Source of the DNA: Mycobacterium colombiense CECT 3035
Lineage (GTDB): Bacteria > Actinomycetota > Actinomycetes > Mycobacteriales > Mycobacteriaceae
Reading direction: 5' to 3'
Assembly: GCF_002105755.1 (NCBI RefSeq)
Contig: NZ_CP020821.1
Coordinates: 930,001 to 994,000 of the forward strand
Length of the DNA: 64,000 bases
The position numbers and the translations under genes were made by a program. Shown here piece by piece: positions 40,790 to 48,280 of the stretch (positions are counted from its first letter, which is position 1; the number at the start of each line of letters is the position of its first letter). The notes under the pieces were generated by a model. The model was given only the letters and a program-made list of their open reading frames with translations, had not been told where the DNA came from and made no database searches.

Positions 40790-41044
40790 GTGACAACCGC
40801 AAAATGCGAAAGGCCCGGCCGCCGAAACGAACCGGGCCTCCCACCAGAGGAGACATACCCGCACCACCAGGTAAATCCACCGCCGATTCTACCAGGTTGT
40901 GCCCGCGGTTACACCGCGGATGCCCGCTGGCGCAGCAACTTTGAACGCATGGCCAAGCGCGCGGAGAGCGATTCCGACTTCTACGCCATCGCCGGCGGCA
41001 ACGTCCAACACCGCGCCGACCAGATCAAGCGAGGCCAACCATGA
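40790..41044 (+). CDS. Small hypothetical protein upstream of rep
   Basis: 84-residue frame from GTG 40790, with no recognised domain. The C-terminal half (ADARWRSNFERMAKRAESDS) looks helical and protein-like. The first third overlaps a strong hairpin at 40811-40839, so the true start may lie further down. The stop overlaps the ATPase ATG by 4 bases, supporting translation at least of its end. Confidence 0.45.
   Translation: MTTAKCERPGRRNEPGLPPEETYPHHQVNPPPILPGCARGYTADARWRSNFERMAKRAESDSDFYAIAGGNVQHRADQIKRGQP
40811..40839 (+). terminator. GC-rich hairpin before rep
   Basis: AGGCCCGG (40811-40818) pairs with CCGGGCCT (40832-40839) across a 13-base loop, a stem typical of phage terminators. 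No T-tract follows. It may attenuate transcription between xis and the replication genes. Confidence 0.45.
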
Positions 41045-42444
41045 CCGTGCCCGAACAACGCACTGCGTGCACGCTCTGCTGGCTCGGCGGCAGCCCATGC
41101 CGCGAACACGCGACACCCACACCGCGGCCAGCCAAGCCGCCGGCGGAGGTTGAGCATTCGTATAGCGGGCCGCTTGGCGACGACCCGTACGCCAACAAGG
41201 CGCTCGAGCGCCTGGCCGGCGAAGTCGCCGCAACACCCGAAGGCGCACGCAACCACACCCTCAACGTGAACGCGCTACGCGCCTACCGAGTAGCCGACGC
41301 CCGCCACGTTGATCGCCAGATCGTGACCGACGCAATGGAAGACGCCGCCCGGGCCTGCGGGCTGCCTAGCAACGAGATCGAGGCAACGCTGAAATCAGCG
41401 CAAGCCGGCGCCGACAAACACGGACCCGCCGACATAGACGACACCTGGGCACCCGGCAACGGCAACACCGACGCCGGCCACCTCGACCTAATTGACAACG
41501 GGCCGCCGGCGCTGGCCGCGCGACTACTCACACGCACTGCGCTGCGCAATCTGCCCGACCCCGAACCGCTCATCGACAACACGCTCGACCAAGGCACCGT
41601 TGCGCTGCTCTACGGCAAGTGGGGAACCTGCAAATCGTTCATCGCGTACGACTGGGCGGCGTCCGTTGCCACCGCCCGCGCATGGCAAGGCCGCGCAACC
41701 CGGAAGCGCCGCGCGCTGTACGTCGCAGCCGAAGGCGCGTACGGATTCAAAGCGCGGGCCGCCGCATGGGAAGCCGGTTGGCACACCACTATCGACGACG
41801 ACAACCTCGAATTGTTGCCCCTCCCTATCAACCTGACACGCCCGGCCGACGTCCGCGAGCTCGGCGCGCTCATCAAGTGGGGCGGCTACGGATTCATCGT
41901 CTTGGACACGTTGGCGCGCTGCATGGTCGGCGCCGACGAAAACAGCGCCAAAGACTGCGGCGAGGTCGTCGACTCGCTCACCCGTCTGCGGGAAGCCACG
42001 CCCGACGGCCGCGGCGTCGTCCTCGGCGTCCACCACACCGGCAAGGACGGCAAAACGTTCCGCGGCTCGTCAGTGTTCGAGGCGGGCGCCGACACCGTAT
42101 ACGCGGTCAACGCGGACTGCGGCATGATCAGCCTCGAGCGCGAGAAGCGTAAGGACGGGCCAGAAGCCGACCATCACGAGCTGCGGCTCGAGCTGATCGA
42201 GGGCACCGGATCCGGCGTGATTTCTATTCACCGATTGGGTGGACAAACGGATCGCGCAGACCGGCTGATGTCCACCTTTGTCCACCATTTCGGCCAAACT
42301 GGAGCAACCAAAGCTGACCTACGCGCCGTGGCCGACATGCCTAGCGCCACGTTCCACCGCGCAGTAAATGACCTGCTGAAACAGGGCGCTCTGGCCAACA
42401 CGGGCACCGAGAAGCGCCCATTCCTGAAGGTCGCCAGCGAATGA
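41041..42444 (+). CDS. RepA-like AAA ATPase (satellite replication protein)
   Basis: 467-residue protein. The N-terminal part has a zinc-like Cys/His cluster (CTLCWLGGSPCREH) and a primase C-terminal-like helical segment (NALRAYRVADARHVDRQIVT). A RecA-like ATPase core follows with Walker A GKWGTCKS (residues 192-199) and Walker B GFIVLDTLARC. VHHTGKDGKTFRGSS is typical of RepA/AAA_25 helicases. The C-terminus resembles a winged helix (TKADLRAVADMPSATFHRAV). It likely loads or unwinds at the origin. An iteron cluster starts within its 3' end. Similar proteins occur in phiRv1/phiRv2-type elements and phage satellites. Confidence 0.85.
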   Translation: MTVPEQRTACTLCWLGGSPCREHATPTPRPAKPPAEVEHSYSGPLGDDPYANKALERLAGEVAATPEGARNHTLNVNALRAYRVADARHVDRQIVTDAMEDAARACGLPSNEIEATLKSAQAGADKHGPADIDDTWAPGNGNTDAGHLDLIDNGPPALAARLLTRTALRNLPDPEPLIDNTLDQGTVALLYGKWGTCKSFIAYDWAASVATARAWQGRATRKRRALYVAAEGAYGFKARAAAWEAGWHTTIDDDNLELLPLPINLTRPADVRELGALIKWGGYGFIVLDTLARCMVGADENSAKDCGEVVDSLTRLREATPDGRGVVLGVHHTGKDGKTFRGSSVFEAGADTVYAVNADCGMISLEREKRKDGPEADHHELRLELIEGTGSGVISIHRLGGQTDRADRLMSTFVHHFGQTGATKADLRAVADMPSATFHRAVNDLLKQGALANTGTEKRPFLKVASE

Positions 42445-42543
42445 GCGTGTCCACCTTGTCCACCCTTGTCCACCCCGACTTGGACATGTCCATCCACCTG
42501 GGGGGGTCTATAGCCCCCCAGGGTGGACAGACAACGGGTGGAC
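42238..42543. other. Candidate replication origin: iterons around a hairpin
   Basis: Eight exact copies of GTCCACC or its complement GGTGGAC lie at 42238, 42270, 42280, 42449, 42458, 42468, 42522 and 42537. A variant ATCCACC is at 42492. Spacing within groups is 9-10 bp, with 15 bp in the last pair. Between forward and inverted groups are the palindrome TGGACATGTCCA (42481-42492) and a hairpin CTGGGGGG/CCCCCCAG (42498-42521, loop GTCTATAG). Placement at the end of rep parallels SaPI-type origins. One further GTCCACC at 42028 is probably coding coincidence. Confidence 0.6.
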
Positions 42544-42572
42544 AGATCAGCACAAGGAGGCTGACGGCATGA
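42441..42572 (+). CDS. Possible 43-residue protein over the iterons
   Basis: The ATG overlaps the ATPase stop (ATGA, 42441-42444), and the stop overlaps the next ATG in the same way. The product (MSVSTLSTLVHPDLDMSIHL...) is encoded mostly by repeats and the hairpin, so it may be a coupling frame rather than a functional protein. Confidence 0.3.
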   Translation: MSVSTLSTLVHPDLDMSIHLGGSIAPQGGQTTGGQISTRRLTA

Positions 42573-42718
42573 ACGCGAGAGGAGCCCCGACGCCGGCCGA
42601 ACTGGCTCGGCCGGAAACGTCCAAGCAACGCCGCGAACGCCGCGCCGACGCACGGCAACCCGGTGGGCGTGTGGCACGCCGACCTGCCGAACGCCCCGTG
42701 GAATGTTGGCCGGCCTGA
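42569..42718 (+). CDS. Small basic protein (49 residues)
   Basis: The ATG at 42569 has a near-perfect ribosome site (AAGGAGG, 9 bases upstream). The product starts MNARGAPTPAELARPE and is rich in Arg (KQRRERRADARQPGGRVARR). No domain is recognised. The strong translation signal supports a real gene; nucleic-acid binding is suggested only by charge. Confidence 0.5.
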   Translation: MNARGAPTPAELARPETSKQRRERRADARQPGGRVARRPAERPVECWPA

Positions 42719-42736
42719 CCGAGGCGAGGCCGCGCC

Positions 42737-42964
42737 GTGAACCGCGCTGTCACGGTGGTGATCCCGCCGGCCGCACGGGCGAACGCGGCGAAAACCCACT
42801 GCGCGCCGGCCGGCCATTCGCTCAACGACTGCCTGGTATGGCAGGACCGCCGCGGCAGATGGCATCGACGCTGCAGGCATTGCCAGCGGGCCGCGAACGC
42901 GGCCGGCTATCGACGACGGCGGGAACGTCTCGCCGCCCAAACGAAAGGAAACCCCCAACCATGA
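42737..42964 (+). CDS. Small zinc-ribbon-like protein (75 residues)
   Basis: GTG start at 42737. The pattern C-x4-H near THCAPAGHSLNDC and the pair CRHC in GRWHRRCRHCQRAAN resemble the small Cys/His proteins common in actinophages and related to HNH zinc knuckles, without the catalytic HNH residues. The stop overlaps the next ATG by 4 bases. Confidence 0.6.
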   Translation: MNRAVTVVIPPAARANAAKTHCAPAGHSLNDCLVWQDRRGRWHRRCRHCQRAANAAGYRRRRERLAAQTKGNPQP

Positions 42965-43248
42965 CTGGCCAACCCGAGGCATACCCCGACCGCGACATCA
43001 GCGAGCTCCGCGACGTCCTCGCCGAAGCCCGCGCGCACCGGGCGCCGAAAGACGCTGCGCCGCGCGTCATCCCACCCGAGGGACTGCCGCCGATACCGGC
43101 CGGCCCGGCCGAGATAACCCACACCGAGGTGTGGGTCGACGCCGAAACGGGCGTGCCCGTGGCAGTCGACCAGTACACCCGAACCGATTGGGTGGCCGCC
43201 CCGATCACCCGAGAAGCACTGAAAGCGAGAGGAATCCACCTGCGATGA
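42961..43248 (+). CDS. Hypothetical protein before scaffold gene
   Basis: 95-residue protein, no recognised domain. It begins MTGQPEAYPDRDISELRDVL and ends with DWVAAPITREALKARGIHLR. The sequence between is Pro/Ala-rich, then TEVWVDAETGVPVAVDQYTR. AAAGGA precedes the ATG. It is coupled at both ends by ATGA overlaps, so it is in the head-gene operon. Confidence 0.6.
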   Translation: MTGQPEAYPDRDISELRDVLAEARAHRAPKDAAPRVIPPEGLPPIPAGPAEITHTEVWVDAETGVPVAVDQYTRTDWVAAPITREALKARGIHLR

Positions 43249-43763
43249 CCACCGAAGCAGCCACCGCCGCCGAAAGCACCGCCCCGCCGCCCACGTCAAC
43301 GGACACGGTTGAAAACCCCACCGCTGGCCCCGATACCCCAGAAGAACGGGAGAACGGCATTCCGGCCGACGACGGCGAACAGGACAGCCGCCCGCGTGGC
43401 CGGGCCGCTGTCTACCGCGAGCGTGCACAAGCAGCCGAAGCGCGAGCCAGCGAGCTCGAACAACAGATAGCCGGCCATGCGGCGACCATCGAACGGCTAC
43501 AACGCCTACACGTCGACGCCGCAATCGAACGCGCCGGCGTGAAACCCGCTGCCGTCCACGCCATCACCGACCTCGCCGGCCTGCTCGGCGACGACGGGCT
43601 TCCCGACCCCGCCAAGATCACCGAGGCCGTCAACACGGCGAAGGAAACGCTTGGCATCCAACGGCCGACCGTGAACCGGCAGATGGGGATGCGCAGCGGC
43701 GCTGGCGTGTCACCGCCACGAAAAGACAACTGGGCGGCCGCTTTCGCCCCGCGCGACGAATAA
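43245..43763 (+). CDS. Phage scaffold-like protein
   Basis: 172-residue acidic protein. The N-terminus is disordered, Thr/Pro/Glu-rich. A coiled coil follows (VYRERAQAAEARASELEQQI to AATIERLQRLHVDAAIERAG). The C-terminal GLGDDGLPDPAKITEAV-type region and end (WAAAFAPRDE) resemble actinophage scaffolding proteins encoded just before the capsid gene. It would guide capsid assembly and be removed. No protease domain is seen in it or nearby. Confidence 0.75.
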   Translation: MTTEAATAAESTAPPPTSTDTVENPTAGPDTPEERENGIPADDGEQDSRPRGRAAVYRERAQAAEARASELEQQIAGHAATIERLQRLHVDAAIERAGVKPAAVHAITDLAGLLGDDGLPDPAKITEAVNTAKETLGIQRPTVNRQMGMRSGAGVSPPRKDNWAAAFAPRDE

Positions 43764-43919
43764 GCGGCACCAGGCCCGGCACGGTACGCTTTAGGGGACG
43801 CGCGCACCGGCGCCCGAGCAGACCGTCGCCCGGCCGGAACCGTAGCGGATACCCATCCCCGTAAATTCGGCGCGCGCTCAACATATTTGGGTCACGCGCC
43901 CGACTCGAAAGAGTGAACC

Positions 43920-44768
43920 ATGACTGTCCAACGCACAACCGACACCGCCTTCGGGTGGCATCCCGACGAGGTAACCTTCGCCGCCGACGACGTGGTGCCC
44001 CAGGCGCTCGTGCTGCAAACCTCGACCGTTTCCGGTGAAATCGACGGCGACCAGCCCGCCCTGCACGTCGCGTTCGTGACCGACGCCGGCCAGACCGGCG
44101 ACGGCGCCAAGTACGTCGCCGAGGGCGCCACCATCGACGACGAGGAAGCCGGCCTCGACGAGGTCTTGGTGCACACCAAGAAGATCGCCCGCCTGGCCAC
44201 CCTCTCCAACGAGCAATTCCGGCAGGCCCCGACCGCGGCGCGCGTCGCAGCGTCGTTCGCCCGCGACCTGGTCCGCAAAGCCGACGCCAGCTTCCTGGGC
44301 GACGCGGCTAACCCGACCGGGCTGCTACACGCGACCGGAGTCACCGACGCCTCGGCGCCCGTCGACAAGTCGCTCGATGTCCTGGTCGACTTGCTGGCCG
44401 AGCTCGAGGTCCAGGGCGCCACACCTTCCGCGATCGTGCTGGATCCGTTGAGCTGGGCCGCGTTCCGCAAGTTGAAGGTTGCCGAGACCTACAACGAGAG
44501 CCTGCTGGGCGCTGGCACGACCGACGCCGCGCCGATGCTGCTCAGCCTGCCGGTGCTGCGCTCCCGGTTCATCCCCGAGCACAGCGGCCTCGTAGTGGAC
44601 CGCACCGCGATCGCCAGCGCCGTTGGCCCGGTTCGGGTTTCGCAGTCCGAGCACGCCGCGTTCAAGGCCGACGCCACCGTGGTCAAGGCCACCTGGCGTA
44701 TCGGCTGGAACCTGGTTCGCCCCGAGCGGATCGGCCGCTTCACCGTCGGCGACATCAGCGGCAGCTAG
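43920..44768 (+). CDS. HK97-type major capsid protein
   Basis: 282-residue capsid protein. The HK97-fold signature spans LATLSNEQFRQAPTAARVAA, then FARDLVRKADASFLGDAANP and PTGLLHATG. The P-domain and C-terminal VRVSQSEHAAFKADATVVKA with WNLVRPERIGRF are typical of mycobacteriophage capsids. There is no N-terminal delta domain, consistent with the separate scaffold gene. ATG 43920 follows GAAAGAG. The 156 bases before it hold no gene. It is the key evidence that the element can form or remodel capsids. Confidence 0.9.
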   Translation: MTVQRTTDTAFGWHPDEVTFAADDVVPQALVLQTSTVSGEIDGDQPALHVAFVTDAGQTGDGAKYVAEGATIDDEEAGLDEVLVHTKKIARLATLSNEQFRQAPTAARVAASFARDLVRKADASFLGDAANPTGLLHATGVTDASAPVDKSLDVLVDLLAELEVQGATPSAIVLDPLSWAAFRKLKVAETYNESLLGAGTTDAAPMLLSLPVLRSRFIPEHSGLVVDRTAIASAVGPVRVSQSEHAAFKADATVVKATWRIGWNLVRPERIGRFTVGDISGS

Positions 44769-44841
44769 AACGTGGGCACGGGCGCCGGGCTGCTCACATA
44801 ACCCTGGCCGGCGGCAGCGCCGGCGCCCGTATCCGCCACAA

Positions 44842-44893
44842 CCCCCGCGGGGTCCGCGTCCTTTCATCCTTTCAACGCGGACCCCCGCGGGGG
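44842..44893 (+). terminator. Long stem-loop after the capsid gene
   Basis: Positions 44842-44859 pair with 44875-44893 (18 bp, one bulged G) across a 15-base pyrimidine-rich loop. The arm reads CCCCCGCGGGGTCCGCGT. It lies 73 bases after the capsid stop and could terminate or stabilise the capsid mRNA. No T-tract follows. Confidence 0.6.
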
Positions 44894-44933
44894 CCACCAA
44901 CCCCACCCACCCCACCGGAACGGACCCCCACCC

Positions 44934-45194
44934 GTGGACACCGCCACAGACCACACACGTCGCACGCCAGAGAACAGGCTGCGCGCCGCCATCACCGAAC
45001 AGTTCGGCCGCTACTGCGTCTTCTGCGGCAACGGCGAACGCTATTTGAAGATGGACCGCCTCTCGCGCAGACGCCCCGAAAGCATCACCAATTGCGTGCT
45101 GATCTGCGAGGAATGCGCAGAACATCACAACCCTGAATTATTCGCGCCGCGTGAGAGGTTCGCCGGCCGCCGAGACAGGTGGAGTCGGCGATGA
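44934..45194 (+). CDS. HNH-like zinc protein, catalytic DH missing
   Basis: 86-residue protein with the zinc knuckle of HNH nucleases: CVFCGNGERY and, after about 30 residues, CVLICEECAEHH. The usual DHI/DHV between the Cys pairs is replaced by MDRLSRRRPESIT, so nuclease activity is doubtful. HNH proteins beside terminase genes help DNA packaging in many phages; here the position after capsid suggests a packaging role (inference). GTG start at 44934; no strong ribosome site. Confidence 0.65.
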   Translation: MDTATDHTRRTPENRLRAAITEQFGRYCVFCGNGERYLKMDRLSRRRPESITNCVLICEECAEHHNPELFAPRERFAGRRDRWSRR

Positions 45195-45550
45195 CGTCGG
45201 GCTGGACGCGCAACCCGTGCATCGCCGAGCTGCCGCGCCACTCGCTGCGCCCCGTCAACACCACGCAGGTCGACAAGGACGTCCCGACCCTGCAAGGCGA
45301 CAGGGATAACCTGCTCGAGAACGTCGAGACACCCTGCGCCCTTGCCATGACCGGCGCACGCGGAACCCGAGCCAGGGGAACCGTAGCCTCGCCCCGCGCC
45401 GGCCGTCGCCCACCTGTCGGCCGTGCATCCGTCGGCCGCTTCTGGCTGGCGCGGCGGCCGCGGCCGCGTCCGGCGTGTGGTCGCCGGCGGTTGCGCCAAG
45501 GGTGGGGGAGTGCCCCCAGTCGGCGCCGCCCCGCCCCGGGCCGTACATAG
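45191..45550 (+). CDS. Hypothetical protein in packaging region
   Basis: 119-residue frame starting at ATG 45191 inside the ATGA overlap with the HNH-like gene. The first 50 residues (MTSGWTRNPCIAELPRHSLR to DNLLENVETPC) look protein-like. The rest is almost only Arg, Gly and Pro and may reflect GC-rich non-coding sequence or a frameshifted end. No domain recognised. Confidence 0.4.
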   Translation: MTSGWTRNPCIAELPRHSLRPVNTTQVDKDVPTLQGDRDNLLENVETPCALAMTGARGTRARGTVASPRAGRRPPVGRASVGRFWLARRPRPRPACGRRRLRQGWGSAPSRRRPAPGRT

Positions 45551-45611
45551 CGCCAGACAGTTTCTAAGTTGAACGGCCCACCGCTGGGCCACGACCGAAA
45601 GGAGCAGGCAC

Positions 45612-45980
45612 ATGTCTGCTGGTGACGATTTGCGCGCCGGGCTGGACGCGGCGCTCGCGCGTGAGGCCAAAGCACTAGGCCGCACCGAACTGGTGTGGGA
45701 CGAGCGCGAAGCGTTCCACGTCGATGCGGCGTGCGCGGCCGCCGACAGCGCCGAAATTCTGGCCGCCCGCATCGAGGCCGCCGCAACCGACCCGGGCACG
45801 TCGCACTCCGACCTGGTGCGGCTGCTCGCCGAGCGGCGCCAACAGCTCGCGAAAGCCGCGGAGCACCTCCGCTGGCTGTCCCTGCCGCACGCGCTGTCGG
45901 CGGCCAGCGATCCCCAAAAGGCCAGCGCTGGTGTCGGTTCCGGCCGGTCTCGGCGCACCGGCCGGCCGGGGGCTGGCTGA
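45612..45980 (+). CDS. Small helical phage protein, possible small terminase
   Basis: 122-residue protein with strong ribosome site GAAAGGAG before ATG 45612. The region LDAALAREAKALGRTELVWD and DLVRLLAERRQQLAKAAEHL form an alpha-helical body. Related short proteins sit in the same place in phiRv-type elements. A small-terminase or head-associated role fits the position but is not proven; no clear HTH is visible. The tail is basic. The stop shares one base with the next ATG. Confidence 0.6.
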   Translation: MSAGDDLRAGLDAALAREAKALGRTELVWDEREAFHVDAACAAADSAEILAARIEAAATDPGTSHSDLVRLLAERRQQLAKAAEHLRWLSLPHALSAASDPQKASAGVGSGRSRRTGRPGAG

Positions 45981-46249
45981 TGCCTATGCTGCCGGCGGCC
46001 GAGCAGGCCGCGAACAGTTTGCGTGACGCGCTGGTCCGTCGTGGCTACGCACCGGGCGCGGATGGCGTGTTGCGGGTGCCGCTGTGGGAGCTGCCGAACG
46101 TAGAGGGCGTGCTGCTCGCGTTGAGTGATCCGCGGTCGCGGATGGTTGAGCTTTCGCCGGGGGAAGACCATGTCATCCCGGAGGCCGCGTACCGGCGGTT
46201 GGTGGAGCCACCGCCGGTCGATCCGCTCGCCGAGTACCGGGACTTGTGA
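45980..46249 (+). CDS. Hypothetical protein
   Basis: 89-residue protein beginning MPMLPAAEQAANSLRDALVR and ending DPLAEYRDL. No domain recognised. Its ATG overlaps the preceding stop (TGATG), and its own stop overlaps the next ATG, so it belongs to the same rightward operon. Confidence 0.55.
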   Translation: MPMLPAAEQAANSLRDALVRRGYAPGADGVLRVPLWELPNVEGVLLALSDPRSRMVELSPGEDHVIPEAAYRRLVEPPPVDPLAEYRDL

Positions 46250-46410
46250 TGCTGCGCTGCTGGTGGTTTCTGCGCCGGCTGCCGGGCCGGCTGGCCGAGA
46301 TCGAGCGCCGCGTCGCCGATCTCGAGGCTGGGCGGCCGCGGATCGTGCGCGTGGGCGGCGAGCGGACAGCTGGCGACGTTGGCTCTAGCAGTCGCCTACT
46401 GATTCGATGA
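46249..46410 (+). CDS. Small coiled-coil protein (53 residues)
   Basis: ATG 46249 overlaps the previous stop. The product starts MLRCWWFLRRLPGRLAEIER with a short coiled coil (LAEIERRVADLEAG). It is the last rightward gene; its 3' end overlaps the convergent secreted-protein gene by 26 bases. Probably real given the coupling, function unknown. Confidence 0.4.
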   Translation: MLRCWWFLRRLPGRLAEIERRVADLEAGRPRIVRVGGERTAGDVGSSSRLLIR

Positions 46411-46756
46411 CTTTCTTCAACGGCGGCGCCGGCCGTGCCTCGGTGTCATAGCCAGGATTGTCGGAAGCCCACGCGATCTTGGAACAGTAACCCGGGCCGG
46501 TTGGCTCGCCCGCGGGCCAAGTATCAACGGTGGGCTTGCATTGCGAGAGGTCCGCGTCACCTACTGTGAAAGCGCTGTCGGGGATGCGTGGCCGACGTTC
46601 CCAGATAATCAGGTCCCGGGTGGTCGGCATGTCGCACGGACCCGTTATGGGAATCGGGTTAGAAGTGGGCGTGCTCGCATCGCTTGGCACCGCTGGCATG
46701 AACGGCAACACACACATTGCAAACGCGGCAGTCGATGCGATTGTCACTCGGCCCAC
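46385..46756 (-). CDS. Secreted cysteine-rich protein (element cargo)
   Basis: 123 residues from GTG 46756, chosen for the AAGGGG site upstream. An N-terminal signal peptide (VTIASTAAFAMCVLPFMPAV) is followed by a mature domain with four Cys (GPCDM, SQCKP, GYCSK, VGDC) that can form two disulfides. The C-terminal PGYDTEARPAPPLKKVIE motif occurs in other mycobacterial secreted proteins as I recall. It is the end gene of the leftward module and could alter the host surface or block other phages (inference). Confidence 0.7.
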   Translation of the reverse strand: MGRVTIASTAAFAMCVLPFMPAVPSDASTPTSNPIPITGPCDMPTTRDLIIWERRPRIPDSAFTVGDADLSQCKPTVDTWPAGEPTGPGYCSKIAWASDNPGYDTEARPAPPLKKVIESVGDC

Positions 46757-46872
46757 GGCGTCCCCGTCCCCTTGTTGTTGTTTGGCGTGCAAAAGCGTAA
46801 TTCCTCAGCGAGCCAGGCGAAGTGGAAATGGTGTTCTTCGATGGGCTCGAGGTCCGGGGCGACGAAACTCAT

Positions 46873-47343
46873 TTAGCCGGCCAGTAGGAGTAACACGGTG
46901 CCCGCTATCGTCAGCGCGACGCCAAGCAGGGCTATGGCCGTCTGGCGCCGCGTCGCGGCCCGCTGCTCTGCCCCGTAGGCGCTGATTGCCTGCTTGATTG
47001 CCTCCGCGTTGCGTTTGGAATCGTCTGCTCGTTCGTTGGCCGTCTTGTTGGCGAGTTCGTCGATCGCGCGCTCGATGCGTGCCAGTTGGTCGGCGTCAGT
47101 GCCGATGCGTGGTGTGAGCATTCGAGCGGTCGCCGTCATCGTGGGCGCAACTATCGTGTGGGCCTCAGCGGTGTGGTGCACTGGCCGGCCGAAGCGCGCC
47201 CACCGCCTGGCTTTCGCGCCGAGGTTGCGCAGCGATGCGCGCCACTTCTGCAGTGTGTCGGAGTTCTGGTGCCACATCACCAACAGACTGCAGGCCGTCA
47301 CGATCGTGCCCAGGAGCACGAGCACGTTGCCTGCCGTGGCCAT
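46873..47343 (-). CDS. Membrane protein with coiled coil (element cargo)
   Basis: 156-residue protein with two transmembrane segments, one at each end: ATAGNVLVLLGTIVTACSLL and TAIALLGVALTIAGTVLLLL. A charged coiled coil lies between (ADQLARIERAIDELANKTAN, then NAEAIKQAISAYGAEQRA). ATG 47343 follows AGGG. The two-TM-plus-coil design resembles phage superinfection-exclusion or spanin-like proteins, but no homology is recognised. Confidence 0.62.
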   Translation of the reverse strand: MATAGNVLVLLGTIVTACSLLVMWHQNSDTLQKWRASLRNLGAKARRWARFGRPVHHTAEAHTIVAPTMTATARMLTPRIGTDADQLARIERAIDELANKTANERADDSKRNAEAIKQAISAYGAEQRAATRRQTAIALLGVALTIAGTVLLLLAG

Positions 47344-47398
47344 GCGCAACCCTAGCGTGAGCTGCGGCAACAATCCGAGGCCGCGCGCGGCAAAATCT

Positions 47399-47743
47399 TC
47401 AGCCGCCTTGCACGGCGGACATCTGCTCAGGGCAGTACGTGTTGATCGCGACGCCGAGGAACTCGCCCGCTTTGTATTCGGTGGTGTTCGCCCAGTTGGC
47501 CAGCCACGCGCCTTCGTCCGCGGTCTGCTGGGCTGGTGTCTCGTCGCTGTCGCCCCGGCGCAGGTCGCCGCAGAAGGTTTTGGCTTGGCTCAGCGCCACG
47601 CCTTTGGTGACCTTCGGTCCCATTTCGAAGGTTTGCACGATCGCCCAAAAATTGTCGTCGGTGTCGTCGGCGCGGGCCGGGGCGGCGAGTGTTATCGCGG
47701 CTGCGGCCGCGACTACGGTCAGGACGATAGGTCTTGCGCGCAT
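47399..47743 (-). CDS. Secreted DUF732 protein (element cargo)
   Basis: 114 residues. Signal peptide RPIVLTVVAAAAAITLAAPA ends near ARA-DD. The mature part is a DUF732 domain (DNFWAIVQTFEMGP, AKTFCGDLRRGDS, GVAINTYCPE) with two Cys. DUF732 proteins are common in mycobacteria and actinophage-like elements; the role is unknown. Another DUF732 protein is encoded chromosomally at 20907-21269. Confidence 0.8.
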   Translation of the reverse strand: MRARPIVLTVVAAAAAITLAAPARADDTDDNFWAIVQTFEMGPKVTKGVALSQAKTFCGDLRRGDSDETPAQQTADEGAWLANWANTTEYKAGEFLGVAINTYCPEQMSAVQGG

Positions 47744-47927
47744 CGGTCAATTGTTTCTTATGACATGTGTCGTCCGCGGCGATTTGTTCTATCCGTCTGG
47801 CTTGAATATCGACGCGGGCGCGCTCGCCTGGCGCGGCCTGGCCGGCGTTGCGCACGTCGGTGCCGGTGCGCGTCCCCAAGTGGGGGAAGGCTGCGGGCCG
47901 GTGATTGTGAAAGTAGGCGTGGAAGTT

Positions 47928-48230
47928 CTACCTGTTCGTGACGGCGTCTAGCTCATGGGCCAGTAGACAGGCCACGGTAGCGAGGCGACGCAGGTCGACC
48001 GGGTCCTGCAGTTTGACGAGCGACGCGCTGTCGCCGTGGCCGTCGATGTTGATCTCGGCGTCGTGCGTGATCGCGCCGTCGGTGTCGATGTAGTGCCAGA
48101 GCTCGCCGATTACGCGGCCGGCGATGATTGCCGCGGCGACGCCGCACCAGCCGCGGCCCGGCTCGATGTCGGCCGGGTCCGGCGGGGCGTGGCGGATGAT
48201 CGTGATGGGCGGGGTAGCGGTGGTCGTCAT
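47928..48230 (-). CDS. Hypothetical protein near attR
   Basis: 100-residue cytoplasmic protein, no recognised domain. It begins MTTTATPPITIIRHAPPDPA and contains GELWHYIDTDGAITHDAEIN and a C-terminal helix (LRRLATVACLLAHELDAV). It is the first leftward gene and lies just inside the right arm sites. A palindrome 50-65 bases upstream may control it. The 184 bases between it and the DUF732 gene hold nothing recognisable. Confidence 0.6.
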   Translation of the reverse strand: MTTTATPPITIIRHAPPDPADIEPGRGWCGVAAAIIAGRVIGELWHYIDTDGAITHDAEINIDGHGDSASLVKLQDPVDLRRLATVACLLAHELDAVTNR

Positions 48231-48280
48231 GGGGCCGACGGTAGCTCCATAGGTGGGGCTTGGCAGGTAGTTGATTTACG

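Noticed and set aside
42028..42034. Extra GTCCACC inside the rep gene
   Set aside because: It encodes part of the conserved VHHTG motif and lies 200 bp from the iteron cluster, so it is probably coding coincidence.
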